From Garcia nutans (Eukaryota > Streptophyta > Magnoliopsida > Malpighiales > Euphorbiaceae): a stretch of DNA of 64,000 nt. Both the position numbers and the translations under genes were made by a program. The stretch is from positions 66,383,001 to 66,447,000 of the forward strand of contig CANTUV010000031.1 in NCBI GenBank assembly GCA_947685225.1. Direction: 5' to 3'. The notes beneath the pieces are model-generated. The model was not told the DNA's origin. It ran no database searches and was given only the letters and a program-made list of their open reading frames with translations. Of the stretch, positions 10,818-22,192 are shown one piece after another (position 1 is the first letter of the stretch; every line of letters begins with the position of its first letter).

Positions 10818-12074
10818 ATGGTGCCCGAACAAATTCAAAGAATGGTGGATGAAGCCCTCAATGCCAAGATGGAAGAAATAAAAGAGGCCCTAGCTGAGAC
10901 CATGAAGAACCAATTGACTGCAATTTTAGAAAATCAAGCCTAAGCATCTGCTAGCACTAAGAAGCCAAAGGACAAAGGGAAGACCAAAGTTGGTGAAGTA
11001 GTTTTTGATGATGAAAAGGTGATCATCGATGATGATGATGATTGGGCTCAATACTACCAAGATCCTCAAGACAAGAAGAAAGAATCGAAGATTGTCAAAA
11101 GATCAGCTATGGAGAAAACCGAAACTTCTAATGTTGAAAAGATGATTGCTGATTTAGAAAACAAATTTGAGAAGAAATTGAAAAGCGAAGAGATGTCTGA
11201 GATTGACAAATTATTTGAGCTAGATAAAGAAGTTCCGTACAACTTCAAGATGCCATCTTTTGCGAAGTTTGATGGAACCAGAAATCCTCATCTCCATGTG
11301 AAGTAGTATATCACTGCCATGCAGTCTGCACGAGCTACTAAGGCTCAAACTGTAAGGTACTTCATGCTCTCATTGGACCCTGTTGTCCAAAATTGGTTCA
11401 ATACATTAGATGATGGAACACAAAAGAGTTGGGATTTGCTATACAAGTCCTTCATCCAACAATATGGATATAATGTTGAAATGGAAGTTACCTTAATGGA
11501 TGTGGAGTTCATTAGACAAAGGCCAAATGAGAATTTTGTGGACTATGTGAAAAGGTGGAGAAATAAGGCCACTTTGCTTAAGAAAAGGCCCGACAAATCT
11601 AATCAAATAAGGATGGTCGTGAGAGGAGTCCTGCCCAATCTCTGTGAAAGGATGTCTCACACCCTTATAAGGGATTTCAAAGATCTTCTCCAAGTTGGTC
11701 TACAAATTGAAGAGTGGGAAAGGGAGAAAAATCACTTTTCAATAAGAAGGAATGAGAAAGGGAATTACCAGTCTAGAAAGCAAAGCACGCAAAAAGAAGT
11801 TGATCTCAATACAATTGGTCAAGCAAATAGAAGGCAGTTTTCAGATCTGGGGAAGCCTTTGTCTTGGGTCTTCAACAAGCTACAAAAGAAGAGACTATTA
11901 CAACCATTGGCCCCTCGACCTTTGCTGAATCCTTTACCCCCAAAATTTAATACTAAAGCCTTTTGTGAGTTTCATCAAACACAAGGACATGAGATAGACA
12001 AATGCTTACGATTAAAACATGAGATCCAAAATTTAATTTACAGTGGTAAGCTGCCTAAGCCTGATAAGACCAGT
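10818..12074 (+). pseudogene. gag: gag of A, first part
   Basis: Gag of the gag-only lineage, nearly intact. The chosen start is the ATG before VPEQIQRMVDEALNAKMEE. In order: acidic N part with IDDDDDWAQYYQD; Lys/Glu-rich EKMIADLENKFEKKLKSEE; MPSFAKFDG; the capsid-like block with NENFVDYVKRWRNKATLL; and an intact CHHC knuckle CEFHQTQGHEIDKC. Two nonsense changes are visible: GAG to TAA near 10940 and CAG to TAG near 11306. From 11319 the frame is open for 252 codons until B's LTR begins at 12075, within the KPDKTS context. The gene resumes at 41174. The open frame upstream of the ATG is also conserved among copies. Confidence 0.85.
12070..12074 (+). repeat. Left target-site duplication of B
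   Basis: CCAGT before B; the right copy is CCAGC at 41174-41178. One mismatch. The reading frame of A's gag is restored if one copy is counted. Confidence 0.8.
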
Positions 12075-14376
12075 TGTAGACCCTTAATTTTTGACCCAAT
12101 CCGTTCTGATATATTTTAATTAATCCAAAATAATTTTTGTGTTGTCCAATATATTTTATTTAGTCCAAAATAATTTTTGTTATCTTAATTAAATAATTTT
12201 TGCTTTAGTATCTAATTTTTATTAATAAAAAATAAAAATAAACAAATCAAAATCAAAAAATAAAAATAAAAATAAAAATAAAAATCGACGACGGAAAAAT
12301 CGACGACGAAAAAATCATTGCCGAAAACCAGCGCGGGGCGAATGACCGTGGGCCATTTCGCCCATAGGATTTTTCTGCGGGCGAAATGGCTTTGCCATTT
12401 TGCTCACACGAATTTCCTATGGGTGAAATGGCCGCAGGCCAGTCCTCACCCACTATCGTAGATAGCTGTGGCAGATTTTTTTCGCCAGCGCATTTTTTCT
12501 GCAGCAGTTTTTTTCTCCAAAGAAATTTTTCCGACACAAATTTTTTCGAAACCTAATGCAATTAGGTTTCAGTTTCCTTTTCTTATTAATATTAGCTTTC
12601 ATGAATAACTAGGAATGAACCATAAAATTCTTCTATAAATAAGACCAAAAACAACACAAAAAGGAATCAAGAAATCGAAGGAGAAATTGATCAAAAATTA
12701 GACCGAAACTAAGTAGGAAAGACAGTGAATCAAGCTGATTTTTTTTTGAGAGAGCAGAAAAATAATTCAAGCAATTCAAAGGCAGCAAAGTTTGTCTTTG
12801 ATCTTGTTCATCCAAGAAGAAGTTTTGGAGGAACCAACAAACGGAGGTATGCATCAATTATTTAAATTCTATTTTTCACAGTAGCTAAATCATCCAATTC
12901 TTTCTTTTAATTCAAAAACTTTAGAACCTCAATTAAGTTTTTCTAAGGTTTAAAAATCTTAATTCATTGCTTTGTTTTCTAAAAAGTTTAAAGTTAGTTT
13001 TGTTTCTTCAAAACCCCAAAACCCTAATTTGTTTTCCAAATTATCAAAACCCTAAATTGAGTTCCGTTTCTTCCAAAAAGCCCTAAAAACTTCTTTTTTT
13101 TTTTTGCTTTTATAAACTTTAAATCATTTTGTTTATTTTCATAAAACTTCATAAAATTATCAATTGATTTTCAAAATCCTAAAAACCTAATGCATTCCCC
13201 GAAACCCTAAATCAAAAATTCTAAAACCTTAATTCAATTCCAAACCTAAAACAGTGAACCCTAACCCCCTTAAAACCTAAAACCCTAATTTTTTCTAAAC
13301 CCTAATCGTTAAAAACTTTAAAAAAATCATATAAACAAAAATTATAATTTTACACAGTAAGCTTAAAATATAATTCAATGAGTAACCGTAAGTCATAAAT
13401 CTAAGTATTTTAAAGTGTCCAAACCCTAGTTTCATGATTTCACCATTCAAACACTAATTTGGTTAATCAAAGAATTTTATCGACCTTTTAAAACATAAAA
13501 TCTTAATCTATTTTAATTCCTTTAAAAACTCACAGTAGCCTAATTCCATAAATTCCAAAACACTAAACACATTAAATAAAGAAACTTAAATAGAAACAGT
13601 AGCCCTAATTTGAATCTTTATTTGCCTTATTCAATTTTATATTTGATTATGCTTTGATTTATTTTATATGCTTTAATTTATTTAAGTTCAATGCTTGGTT
13701 TATTTTATTTATCATGGATGAATGTTTACTTTCTATTGATATTTAGTACCTTTGATGAATGATTTATTTATTATGAATGGTTATTTACTTTTATCGATTT
13801 ATTTAGGTTTCCAAATGTTGTAAGAGGTATGTTTCCACTTGGTGGGTACCTCATTAGTCAAATATCATGTAATTTAAATTCTTTTCTATTTTAGAGCAAA
13901 TGCAAAGGACATGTTTCTACCTTTCGGTGGGTTTCCTATTTAGGCATGGGATGTAATGACATGTTTCCATCCTCGGATGGGTGTCCATTTATTTGCTTTG
14001 TTTGGACATTGCTTTGATTTTATTATAATGATGCTTTCTTTTAATTATTGTGTGTAATATGGATAATATTGTTATACTTAAGAAATTTATAATATTAAGA
14101 CCTGTAAAGGAGGCCGGTTCCAATGAACCGGGCGTTGTGGGGGTGCTGAGCTATTTCTCACCTTCCCCACACGTACCCAACTTTTCGAACCCAATAGGGG
14201 GTTGGGGATTCCTTAGGAATAGAGTCGTCCATCCCATTCTTTTTTCCCGGCCCGTCCGGGTGGCAACTCCATTTTCTCCGGATTTAGGTTCGTGTTCTCT
14301 AAGGCCCCGAGCCTAAACAGTGCCGAAGTCGCAAGAACCATTCCACTGGGAGTGGGGGCAAAAATCCCCGCTCACA
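12075..14376 (+). repeat. 5' LTR of B
   Basis: TGTAGACC...CTCACA, 2302 bp. It contains a U3 GC-rich block with an inverted repeat (GCCATTTCGCCC at 12353-12364, mirrored at 12379-12390), a TATA box, a conserved AGGTATG possible splice donor at 12845-12851, and AAACCCTAA motifs between about 13010 and 13320. The terminal GGGGATTCCTTAGGAAT block lies near 14205. Confidence 0.93.
12634..12641 (+). promoter_or_regulatory. TATA box of B's 5' LTR
   Basis: TATAAATA, followed by AGACCAAAAACAACAC, as in the 3' LTR copy. Confidence 0.65.
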
Positions 14377-14377
14377 G

Positions 14378-14395
14378 TGGCGACTCCATTGGGGA
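14378..14395 (+). other. Primer binding site of B (tRNA-Arg)
   Basis: TGGCGACTCCATTGGGGA, one base after the LTR end. It is complementary, with one mismatch (C to T at position 12), to a plant tRNA-Arg 3' end of the form TCCCCAGTGGAGTCG plus CCA. A tRNA-Arg primer is characteristic of Ogre/TAT elements. Confidence 0.85.
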
Positions 14396-15534
14396 TAAGT
14401 GAAGTTGATTCCGTTGGTCTTGATATTATTCCATTCTTTCTTATAATGATATTATCCATTGCATCATATTCGATTGCGTTGTGTGCGTGAGTTAGGACGC
14501 CCGTGTTACCCGTGTTATGTTATGTAAGGGATACCATACTTTCACTCAAGGTATGAGAGATCGAGCATGGCATAACCACTCATAGCCTCGTACCATTTGA
14601 TATATAATTGCTATGGGAACCTAAGCTTTTTAACCCAAAGACTAAAGCTCTTGTAATTGGCCTAGTTACTTTCCTTAGGTTTTTACCCCAAATGCATGTT
14701 GTTTGACTATGGTTAATTTATCTTGGCCTAAATCATGGATTATTTGGTTATTTCTTTTTCTAATATGACCTAAGTAGATTGTAAGCTCTAAATAAATTTT
14801 TCTTTAAAGTCCAAAAGACCAAAATTATTTTTCAAAACTTTTCAAGATGGTATTTGGAAACAAATCAAAAATTCTTTTACTCATGGTCCAAATACTAAGC
14901 CCAAAATCCATTTTTTCTCAAATCTTTTTACAATGGGCTTAGAAATAAAATTATTTTTATCCAACATTTTCTTACAAAGAGCTTGCAAATTATTTAGGTC
15001 AATTAAAGAATACCAAAAATCAATTGTGGGCCTAGTTTATACTAAGAATAAATTAACCATGGGCTTGTTTTTGGCATGAACCATTAGTTACTTTTTTCAT
15101 GTGAGAAATCTATCTATAATAAACCTCTTAATTTTGTTTTAATCCAATGTAGCATCAAAGCTACTATAGTTGGTTAAATGGATTAAAACCCAATTAATGG
15201 GAATTATTATAAACTGATTTCCATTTTAAAAAATATAACTATTTATTAAAACGTTCGAGGGAATTATTCAAAAACAAGATACCCCATGTTGGTATTTTGT
15301 TAACCATATACCTTGGAAAAGAGACTCTCCATTCGTGTGTGGATGTTATAAGGTTGGAAGGAACGTCCTAAATATCGTTGTTTGTCTATTGTTTGTGCAT
15401 ACATGCATACTCATATCATTGATCCTCTCTGGCTCATAGCCCTAGATTACGAGAGTTCAAAAGCTTACAACAATCTGACCTACGCCGGAGATGAAGTATC
15501 TAGCAACGACTCAATCACTTGCTTACCAAAAACA
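14396..15534 (+). other. Leader of B
   Basis: About 1.1 kb, AT-rich, shared with E (47290-48414) and F (56406-57499). A candidate 3' splice site, TCTCTGGCTCATAG (AG 15438-15439), is conserved in position in all gag copies. Downstream of it the gag frame is open before the first shared ATG. Short open frames in the leader are not kept among copies. Confidence 0.6.
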
Positions 15535-17363
15535 ATGGAGCCTGAACAAATTCAAAGGATGGTGGATGTGGCCCTCAACGCCAAGATGGAAGAAATAAAA
15601 GAGGCCTTATCTGAGACCATGACGAACCAATTGACTGCAATCATAGAAAATCATGCCGAGGCATCTGCTAGCACTAAGAAGCCAAAGGACAAAGGGAAGA
15701 CTAAAGTTGGTGAAGTGATTTTTGATGATGAAAAGGTGATCATTGATGATGATGATGATTGGGCTCAATACTACCAAGATGCTCAAGAGAAGAAAAAGGA
15801 ACCAAAGATTGAAAGATCAACTATGGAGAAGACCGAAATTTCTGATGTTGAAAAGATGATTGCTGATTTAGAAAAGAAATTTGAGAAGAAACTGAAAACC
15901 GAGGAAATGTCCGAAGTTGACAAATTATTTGAGCTAGATGAAGAAGTTTCGTACAAGTTCAAGATGCCATCTTTTGTAAAGTTTGATGGAACCGAAAATC
16001 TTCACCTCCATGTGAAGCAGTATATCACTGATATGCAGTCTGGCGAGCTATTAAGGCTCAAACTCTAAGGTACTTTATGCTTTCATTGAACCCTGTTGTC
16101 CAAAATTGGTTCAATACCTTAGATGAAGGAACACAAAAGAGTTGGGATTTGCTATACAAGGCCTTCATCCAGCAATATGGATATAATGTCGAGATGGAAG
16201 TTACCTTAATGGAAGTGGAGTCCATTAGACAAAGGCCAAATGAGAATTTTGTGGACTATGTGAAGAGATGGAGAAACAAGGTCGCTTTACTCAAGAAGAG
16301 GCCCGATGAATCCGACCAAATAAGGATGATTGTGAGAGGGGTATTGCCTAGTCTTCGTGAGAGGATGTCTCATACACTCATCTATGATTTCAAAGACCTT
16401 CTCCAAGCTGGTTTGCAAATTGAAGAATGGGAGAGAGAGAAGAACCATTTTTCAACAAGAAGGAATGAGAAAGGGAACTATCAATCTGGTAGCCAAAGCA
16501 TGCAAAAGACAGTCGGTGTCAATGCTACTAACGAAGGAACAAGGAGACAATTTTCAAAATTGGGGAAACCGATGTCTTGGGTTCTTAATAAACTTCAAAG
16601 AAAGGGATTGCTACAACCATTAAACCCTCGTCCTTTGCCTAACCCTCTCCCACCTAATTTTGACACCAAAGCATTTTGGCAATTTCACCAAATGCAAGGG
16701 CATGACACGGATAGATGTGTGAGGTTGAGACATTAGATCCAAAACCTAATTGATAATGGGAAGCTACCTGAGCCCAATTAGCCAAACACCAAAGACAACC
16801 CATTACCAAAGTTCAATAGGGTACCGCCGCCAGCAACCTTCATGATTGGAGGAGGTTTGCATGAGGTTTTGGTCATGTCTTCTTTTTAAGATGTTGGGAA
16901 AGAAGCAACCAAAGAAGAAGAGGTATTTGATGGAATTAAACAAGCTATGGTGGCTAAAGAGGTAACAATTTGTGATGTCAATGGGTTTTGGGATTCAAGC
17001 GACAGTGATGATGATCTTGTATCCAAGAAGGAGGAGTGGACTTGGTCCGAGCCCGAAGAAGACGAAGTAATGAACACTAGATCCGATAAGCCTTATGCAA
17101 GGCCACCACCTAAGGAGGTAGAAACTAATAAGGGTAAGGAAGTTGAAATAGGAAATAAGGAAGAGGAAGATGATGCTATACTCAAGCAATTGAAAAGAAC
17201 CCAAGAAAGTGTTAGCATTTGGGACTTATTGGCTACTTCTAAAAAGCACCGAGAAACTATGGCCAAAGCCTTGGCTAGCATGTCAATTTCTACCTCCAAG
17301 ACACCGGAGGAACTAATCAACTTCATAAAGATCAGAGAAGTAATGAAATCTGAAGAGGTTTAA
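15535..17363 (+). pseudogene. gag: gag of B
   Basis: Full-length Gag of the autonomous form, frameshifted and interrupted. The start is placed at the ATG before EPEQIQRMVDVALNAKMEE. Frame one runs to about 16038, where a base is lost in the CAGTCTGGCGAGC context. The second frame (16077-16736) holds the capsid-like block (NWFNTL, NENFVDYVKRWRNKVALL) and the knuckle. The knuckle reads WQFHQMQGHDTDRC: the first Cys of the CHHC motif is Trp. Stops follow at about 16734, 16780 and 16888. The last part (16947-17363) is the acidic linker (SSDSDDDLVSKKEEW, PEEDEV) and a Lys-rich segment leading into protease. Gag-only elements A and M1 lack this acidic part. Confidence 0.87.
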
Positions 17364-17381
17364 GAAAAGAGTGAAGTTAAT

Positions 17382-17845
17382 ATGGGAGCAGTTTCTTTTT
17401 CCGATGCGGATTTACCAGAGGAGGGGAGAGATTACATCAGCCCTCTTTTTATCAAAATAGAAGTCAAGGGGAAAAGGACTCCATGTGTAATGGTCGATGA
17501 TGGGTCCGCCACAAATGTTTGTCCGCTTAAGATATTGCCAAAGCTAGCCTTGTCAACAAGAGATCTAAACCCGACCGAGGTAACAATTTGAGCTTATGAC
17601 AACACTAAGAGACATGCCGAAGGGACTTTCAAAGCTATTGTCAAGGTTGGTCCAATTGAATCTATTATTGAATTGTTGTTTTAGACATACCGGTTACCTT
17701 CCCCTTACTCTTGGGGCGACCATGGTTTCATCCTCTTAGTGGAGTTCCTTCCACCCTTCATCAAAAGATCAAGTTCCCCAACGGAGATGAGACAGTGGTC
17801 ATTGAAGCTGAAGACAATGAGATTGTTAATGCTCTAATGATTGAG
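17382..17845 (+). pseudogene. pol: Aspartic protease region of B's pol
   Basis: Retroviral-type protease that would process the polyprotein. The active-site motif is VMVDDGSATNVCP (about 17487-17525); the second signature LLLGRPWFHPL lies near 17710. A stop interrupts VTI*AYDNT near 17590, and a one-base loss near 17670 shifts the frame before the second signature. It follows gag directly (EKSEVNMGAVSF context), in the usual TAT order. Confidence 0.8.
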
Positions 17846-17893
17846 AGGCCTCTCAATGGTTTTTAAGTAGCTGTAATTTCTAATGATGAAGTA

Positions 17894-20038
17894 GTGGACT
17901 CCAAAGTCTTGAATATGATGAAGAACATGAACTACCTTCCCGGAGCTGGTCTTGGAAAGGGTAAGGCCGGTTTGACAAAGCTGCCGGACTTTAGAACTCA
18001 AACATCCAAGAAAGGGTTGGGATATGATGAAGATAATGATGTCCAGCAAAAGAAGGATGAGAAGATGAGCTTCCCACCACTTGAAGAAATCTTTGTCAAA
18101 GCTACAGATATGGGACCACTCCAAGGAAATCCCGAGCCGATCATGTTCATGGGTAAGTTGATCTCAGGTTTTGAAATTTTTGCAGATGTGGCCGAGCTAG
18201 TGGACCAAGTGAAGAAAGAGCTCACCTTATCAGCCAACAAAGAATCCAGCCCAAAAGAGAAGAATGAAGCTGTCCTGAAAGCCGAGAAGACTCCGAAAGA
18301 GATTGCTGCCCTAGTTGAAGAAAAATTTGAAGACATCCTGCCTTATGATTTTGAGAATAATGATTTTGATTTGTCTACTTTGTATGAGGATGATAATGTT
18401 TTCTTTTCCAAAATGAATGCAATAAAGTCTGATTTTGCTTACTTGTACGATGTTTCTCCTGATGGTTGCATACATTCACATAGCAGTTACATGAGCATCT
18501 TTAATATTAATTCTGTTAACACACAATCATTAAATTTGGAAACAATCAAAAATCCTAAAAACATTAGCATAGCATCTGACCTTACTCCTGATGAGAGAGA
18601 GAGATTTGAAAAAACATTCAAAAAATATAAAGAGGTGTTTTCTTGGTCTTATGAGGATATGCCTGGAATAGATCGAGACATAGCCGAGCATCATATTCCC
18701 ACTTACACTCACATGAAACCTGTCAAACAAAAGCTTAGGCGATTAAGACTTGAGTGGGCTAAATTGGTTAAAGAAGAGGTCACAAAGCAAATACAAGTGA
18801 AGTTCCTTGAAGTGATAGAATATCCAGATTGGCTAGCCAACATAGTACCCATGCCAAAGAAAGATGGAAAAATAACGGTCTGTGTAGACTATAGAGATTT
18901 GAACAAGGCTTCCCCTAAGGATGATTTTCCTTTACCCCATATAGATGTTCTCATTGATAGTGTAGCCTCTAGTGTGCTACACACATTTGTAGATGGATTT
19001 TTCGGATACAATCAAGTGTTAATGGCCCAAGAGGATAAAGCCAAAATAGCTTTTATTACCACATGGGGTATATTTTGTTATAGGGTGATGCCGTTCAGTT
19101 TAAAGAATGCTGGAGCAACCTATCAAAGGATGGCCACCACATTATTTCATGACATGATGCACAAAGAAGTTGAAGTATATGTTGATGATATAATGGTTAA
19201 ATCGGATACAAGGGAACAACACTTCCAAAATTTAGAATTATTCTTCGATAGAGCTTTGAAATATAAGCTAAGATTAAACATGAAGAAATGTGTGTTCGGT
19301 GTTACTTCAGGTAAATTATTGGGACATGTGATTGGTCCGAATGGCATTGAGATTGATCCTGACAAAGTTAAAGCAATCAGGGATATGCCAGCCCTAAAGA
19401 CGGAGAGAAAAGTTCGGGGATTTATTGGTAAATTACAATACATCAGCAGATTCATAGCAACACTCACAACAATTTGTGAGCCTATCTTCAAATTGCTTAA
19501 AAAGAATCAGTCGGTCATATAGACTGAAGAATGTCAAAAAGATTTTGAATGAATAAAAGAGTATTTGTTGAATCCACCTATTTTAAAACCACCTAAACCC
19601 GGCAAACCTCTGTTACTATACTCAGAAGTAGAAGAAGAGTCGATAGGAGCTATGCTAGCCCAAGCAGATGAGTCAGGGATTGAGCATGTAGTTTACTATT
19701 TGAGTAGAAAGCTCCTACCTTATGAAATTAAGTATAGTACCATTGAAAAGACCTGTATAGCCGTGGTTTGGTCTTCTAAGAAGTTGCGGCATTACTTTCA
19801 ATCGTACAGTGTGCAAGCAATTTTTAGGTTGGATCTAATGAAGTACTTAAGGGAGACACCCTCTTTGATTGGGAATTATGATCGATGTTTGATAATATTA
19901 GAAGAATTTGAGATTGAATATGTAACCAGGAAAACAATCAAAGGTAAAGCGGTGACAGAATTCCTAGCCCAACAACCATTACCAGAAAGCGAAGAGGTAA
20001 TCTTGGAATTTCCATATGAACATTTAGAAGCAATTTAA
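17894..20038 (+). pseudogene. pol: G-patch, reverse transcriptase and first RNase H of B
   Basis: A long open stretch (17894-19522, 542 codons). It begins with a G-patch-like motif (MNYLPGAGLGKGKAG, then KKGLGYDED). After an acidic linker come the RT blocks: PKKDGKITVCVDYRDLNKA, HTFVDGFFGYNQV, YRVMPFSLKNAGATYQ and the catalytic YVDD (about 19178). RT ends in RGFIGKLQYISRFI. After a stop at 19520-19522 and a TGA in the FE*IKEY context, the RNase H part continues (LLLYSEVEEESIGAMLAQ, VYYLSRKLLPYE, LRHYFQSYSVQA) and stops at 20038. The first RNase H lacks clear catalytic acids, as is common in TAT. RT itself looks intact. Confidence 0.9.
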
Positions 20039-20053
20039 GTACAAGGGTGGAAA

Positions 20054-20490
20054 ATGTATTTTGATGGAGCAGTAAACAGGAAAGGAGCAGGTTTGGGAGA
20101 TATACTAGAATTGCCTGAAGGGGAACTCATCCCTTTAGCTAAAAAGTTGAAATTTAGGGCAACCAATAATATGGTGGAGGACGAAGCTTGTATTTTTGGT
20201 TTGGAAACCCAAATGATTATGAAGGTGGATAAGGTGGAAGTTTTTGGCGATTCATTGCTAGTAGTATCCCAAGTAAATGGAGAGTGGGAGTTGAAAGAAG
20301 AAAAATTAAAACCATACCACCATTACCTGACCATGATGAAGAGGAACTTTAAGGAGTTTAGGTTTATACACCTATCAAGAGAAGAAAATCAGATGGCTGA
20401 TGCCCTAGCCACATTGGCTTCGGTATGGGAAAACCCTGTCAGCTTATTTCTTAGGCCTTTGATTTTGACCAGTTCATCAACTCTTTGCTA
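20054..20490 (+). pseudogene. pol: Second, archaeal-type RNase H of B
   Basis: Extra RNase H domain lying between the first RNase H and integrase, a hallmark of TAT/Ogre elements. Visible catalytic acids: MYFDGAVNRKGAG (Asp), EDEACIFGLE (Glu), VFGDSLLVV (Asp) and MADALATLAS (Asp). A TAA at 20036-20038 separates it from the first RNase H. The domain itself is open. Confidence 0.87.
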
Positions 20491-21778
20491 TGAATATGAG
20501 ACAATCATGGAAATTGACACAGACCATGATGCGTGGTATGATACTATTAGGAGATTTTTGAAAGAAAGGGAATACCCGCCAGGGGCAACAAAGAAAGAGA
20601 GAAGAGCCATAAGGCGGTGGTCATTGCAATACATCATATTCCATGGAGAGTTATATTGAAGATGGCCTGATGGAGTGCATTTGAGATGTTTAAGAAAGCC
20701 TAAAGTGGAGCACATCATGTCAGAAATACATGCGGGAAGTTACGGTCCGTACATGAGTGGTTTGGCTCTAGTTAAGAAGATTATTCGGCAAGGTTACTAC
20801 TGGTTGACCATGGAGAAGGATTGTATTGAGTTTGTAAGAAGTGCCAACAATGTCAGATGTATGGTAATTTGAATCACATGCCTCCTGAAGAACTGCATTC
20901 TATGTCTTCACCCTGGCCCTTTGCCACCTGGGGTATCGACATTATAGGAGAGATACTTCCGATAGCCTCAAACGGTCACCGTTTCATTGTGGTAGTAGTA
21001 GATTATTTTTCAAAATGTTTCGAAGCCAAATCCTTCAATAAACTGGGTGCAAGCCAAATGGCTAGATTTATTGAAAAGAACCTCATCTGCATATACGGGG
21101 TCCCGCACAGTGTGATATCAGACAATGGGGTACAGTTTTAAGGAGCAGTTAAGGATTTATTCTCAAAGTACCACATCCATTATCATAGATCCTCTCCTTA
21201 TAGATCAAAGGCTAATGGTGCAGTAGAAGCAACAAACAAGACAATTAATCAATTTCTGTCCAAAATGACCAAGACTTACAGGGATTGGTCAGAGATGCTT
21301 CCCTTTGCTTTATGGGGATATAGGATGAGTGTGCGAATGCCTACTGGAATGACACCATTCTCTTTGGTTTACGGGATGGAAGCAGTATTGCCAATTGAAA
21401 TTGAGATCAAGTCGTTGAGAGTAGTCTTGGAAGCTGAACTGCCTGAAACAGAACTGGTAGCAAGCAGATACGCACAGTTAGCTCTTATTAGAAGAGAGAA
21501 GGTTAAAAGCGATGTATCATCACCAACTGTATCAAAAGAAGATAGCTCAGGCCTACAATAGAAGGGTTAAAATCAGAAAATTCAGAGTCGGGGATTTGGT
21601 GTTGAAGCAATGTAAGCCTAATGTATCTGATCCAAGAGGGAAGTTCAGGCCTAGTTGGGAAGGGCCATATGTCGTGAAACAAGTCATGAACAAAGGTGCG
21701 GTGAAGTTATCAGACATGGACGGGAACGAGTTTAGTGAGCCAATGAATAACGACAGGTTGAAGAGGTTTTATGTATAA
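20491..21778 (+). pseudogene. pol: Integrase of B
   Basis: Integrase: the zinc-binding N part is damaged (EIHAGSYGPYMSG keeps the first His but has Tyr at the second; the CxxC end is frameshifted near 20835). The catalytic core shows GIDIIGE (Asp), ISDNGVQF (Asp) and GAVEATNKT (Glu). A TAA at 21139-21141 follows SDNGVQF; F has the identical stop. The C-terminal part has a GPY-type module (RPSWEGPYVVKQVMNKGAVK) and ends at a TAA (21776-21778). No chromodomain is seen. A further frameshift lies near 21490-21520. Confidence 0.87.
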
Positions 21779-21808
21779 AATAAAAAAGAGAGAGAGAGAG
21801 AGAGCTCG

Positions 21809-21949
21809 CTAGGTTGAAAACCCAAAAAGGGCGGCCTAGGCAAAAGTTAGAACAGTCCGCTAGTCACGAAAAATAGAAAGGGCGGGCTAGGCAACAATAA
21901 GGGCTAAATGAGAGAAAATCGTCAATTAGAAAACATGAAAGGGCAAGTT
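21809..21949 (+). repeat. Hairpin cluster 1 after B's pol (three hairpins)
   Basis: Three stem-loops at 21809-21839, 21860-21890 and 21924-21949. The first pairs CTAGGTTG with CGGCCTAG (8 pairs, two of them G-U), has an unpaired AAAA on the 5' side, then CCC/GGG closing AAAAA. The second has CTAG/CTAG outer arms. The third is weak in B but good in F (AATTAG/CTAATT with CCC-GAAA-GGG). The same three occur in F at 63746-63886. Preceded by a (GA)n run at 21788-21804. Confidence 0.75.
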
Positions 21950-22192
21950 GGCAACAGGAGTGATCTTATATATGCTGGCTTTATGTTTGGTTGTTCCCCA
22001 ATTTAATAAAACAGAATTAATGTTAAAATTGTTCTATGTACACTGTTATAAGTATTTGACCAGGTATGGATGAAATAAATAAACACAATAGCAAAAGGTG
22101 ATGAAAAATTATAAATGGAAAAGAAGCATCTTTTATTACTTTAATTATTTTTCATCCTAATGATACACTTTCTGAATTGACAGATGTAAAAT

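Noticed and set aside
13010..13320. Interstitial telomere array
   Set aside because: AAACCCTAA copies are spaced and embedded in LTR sequence, not a head-to-tail telomere run.
14378..14395. tRNA gene fragment
   Set aside because: Only the 18 bases complementary to a tRNA 3' end are present, next to an LTR; this is a primer binding site.
21788..21804. (GA)n as a regulatory GAGA element
   Set aside because: A short simple repeat, and the same position in F is an A/G-rich run without GAGA; probably slippage.
21779..22190. Envelope-like gene after pol
   Set aside because: No sense-strand frame, signal peptide or membrane segment; the space holds hairpins and antisense genes.
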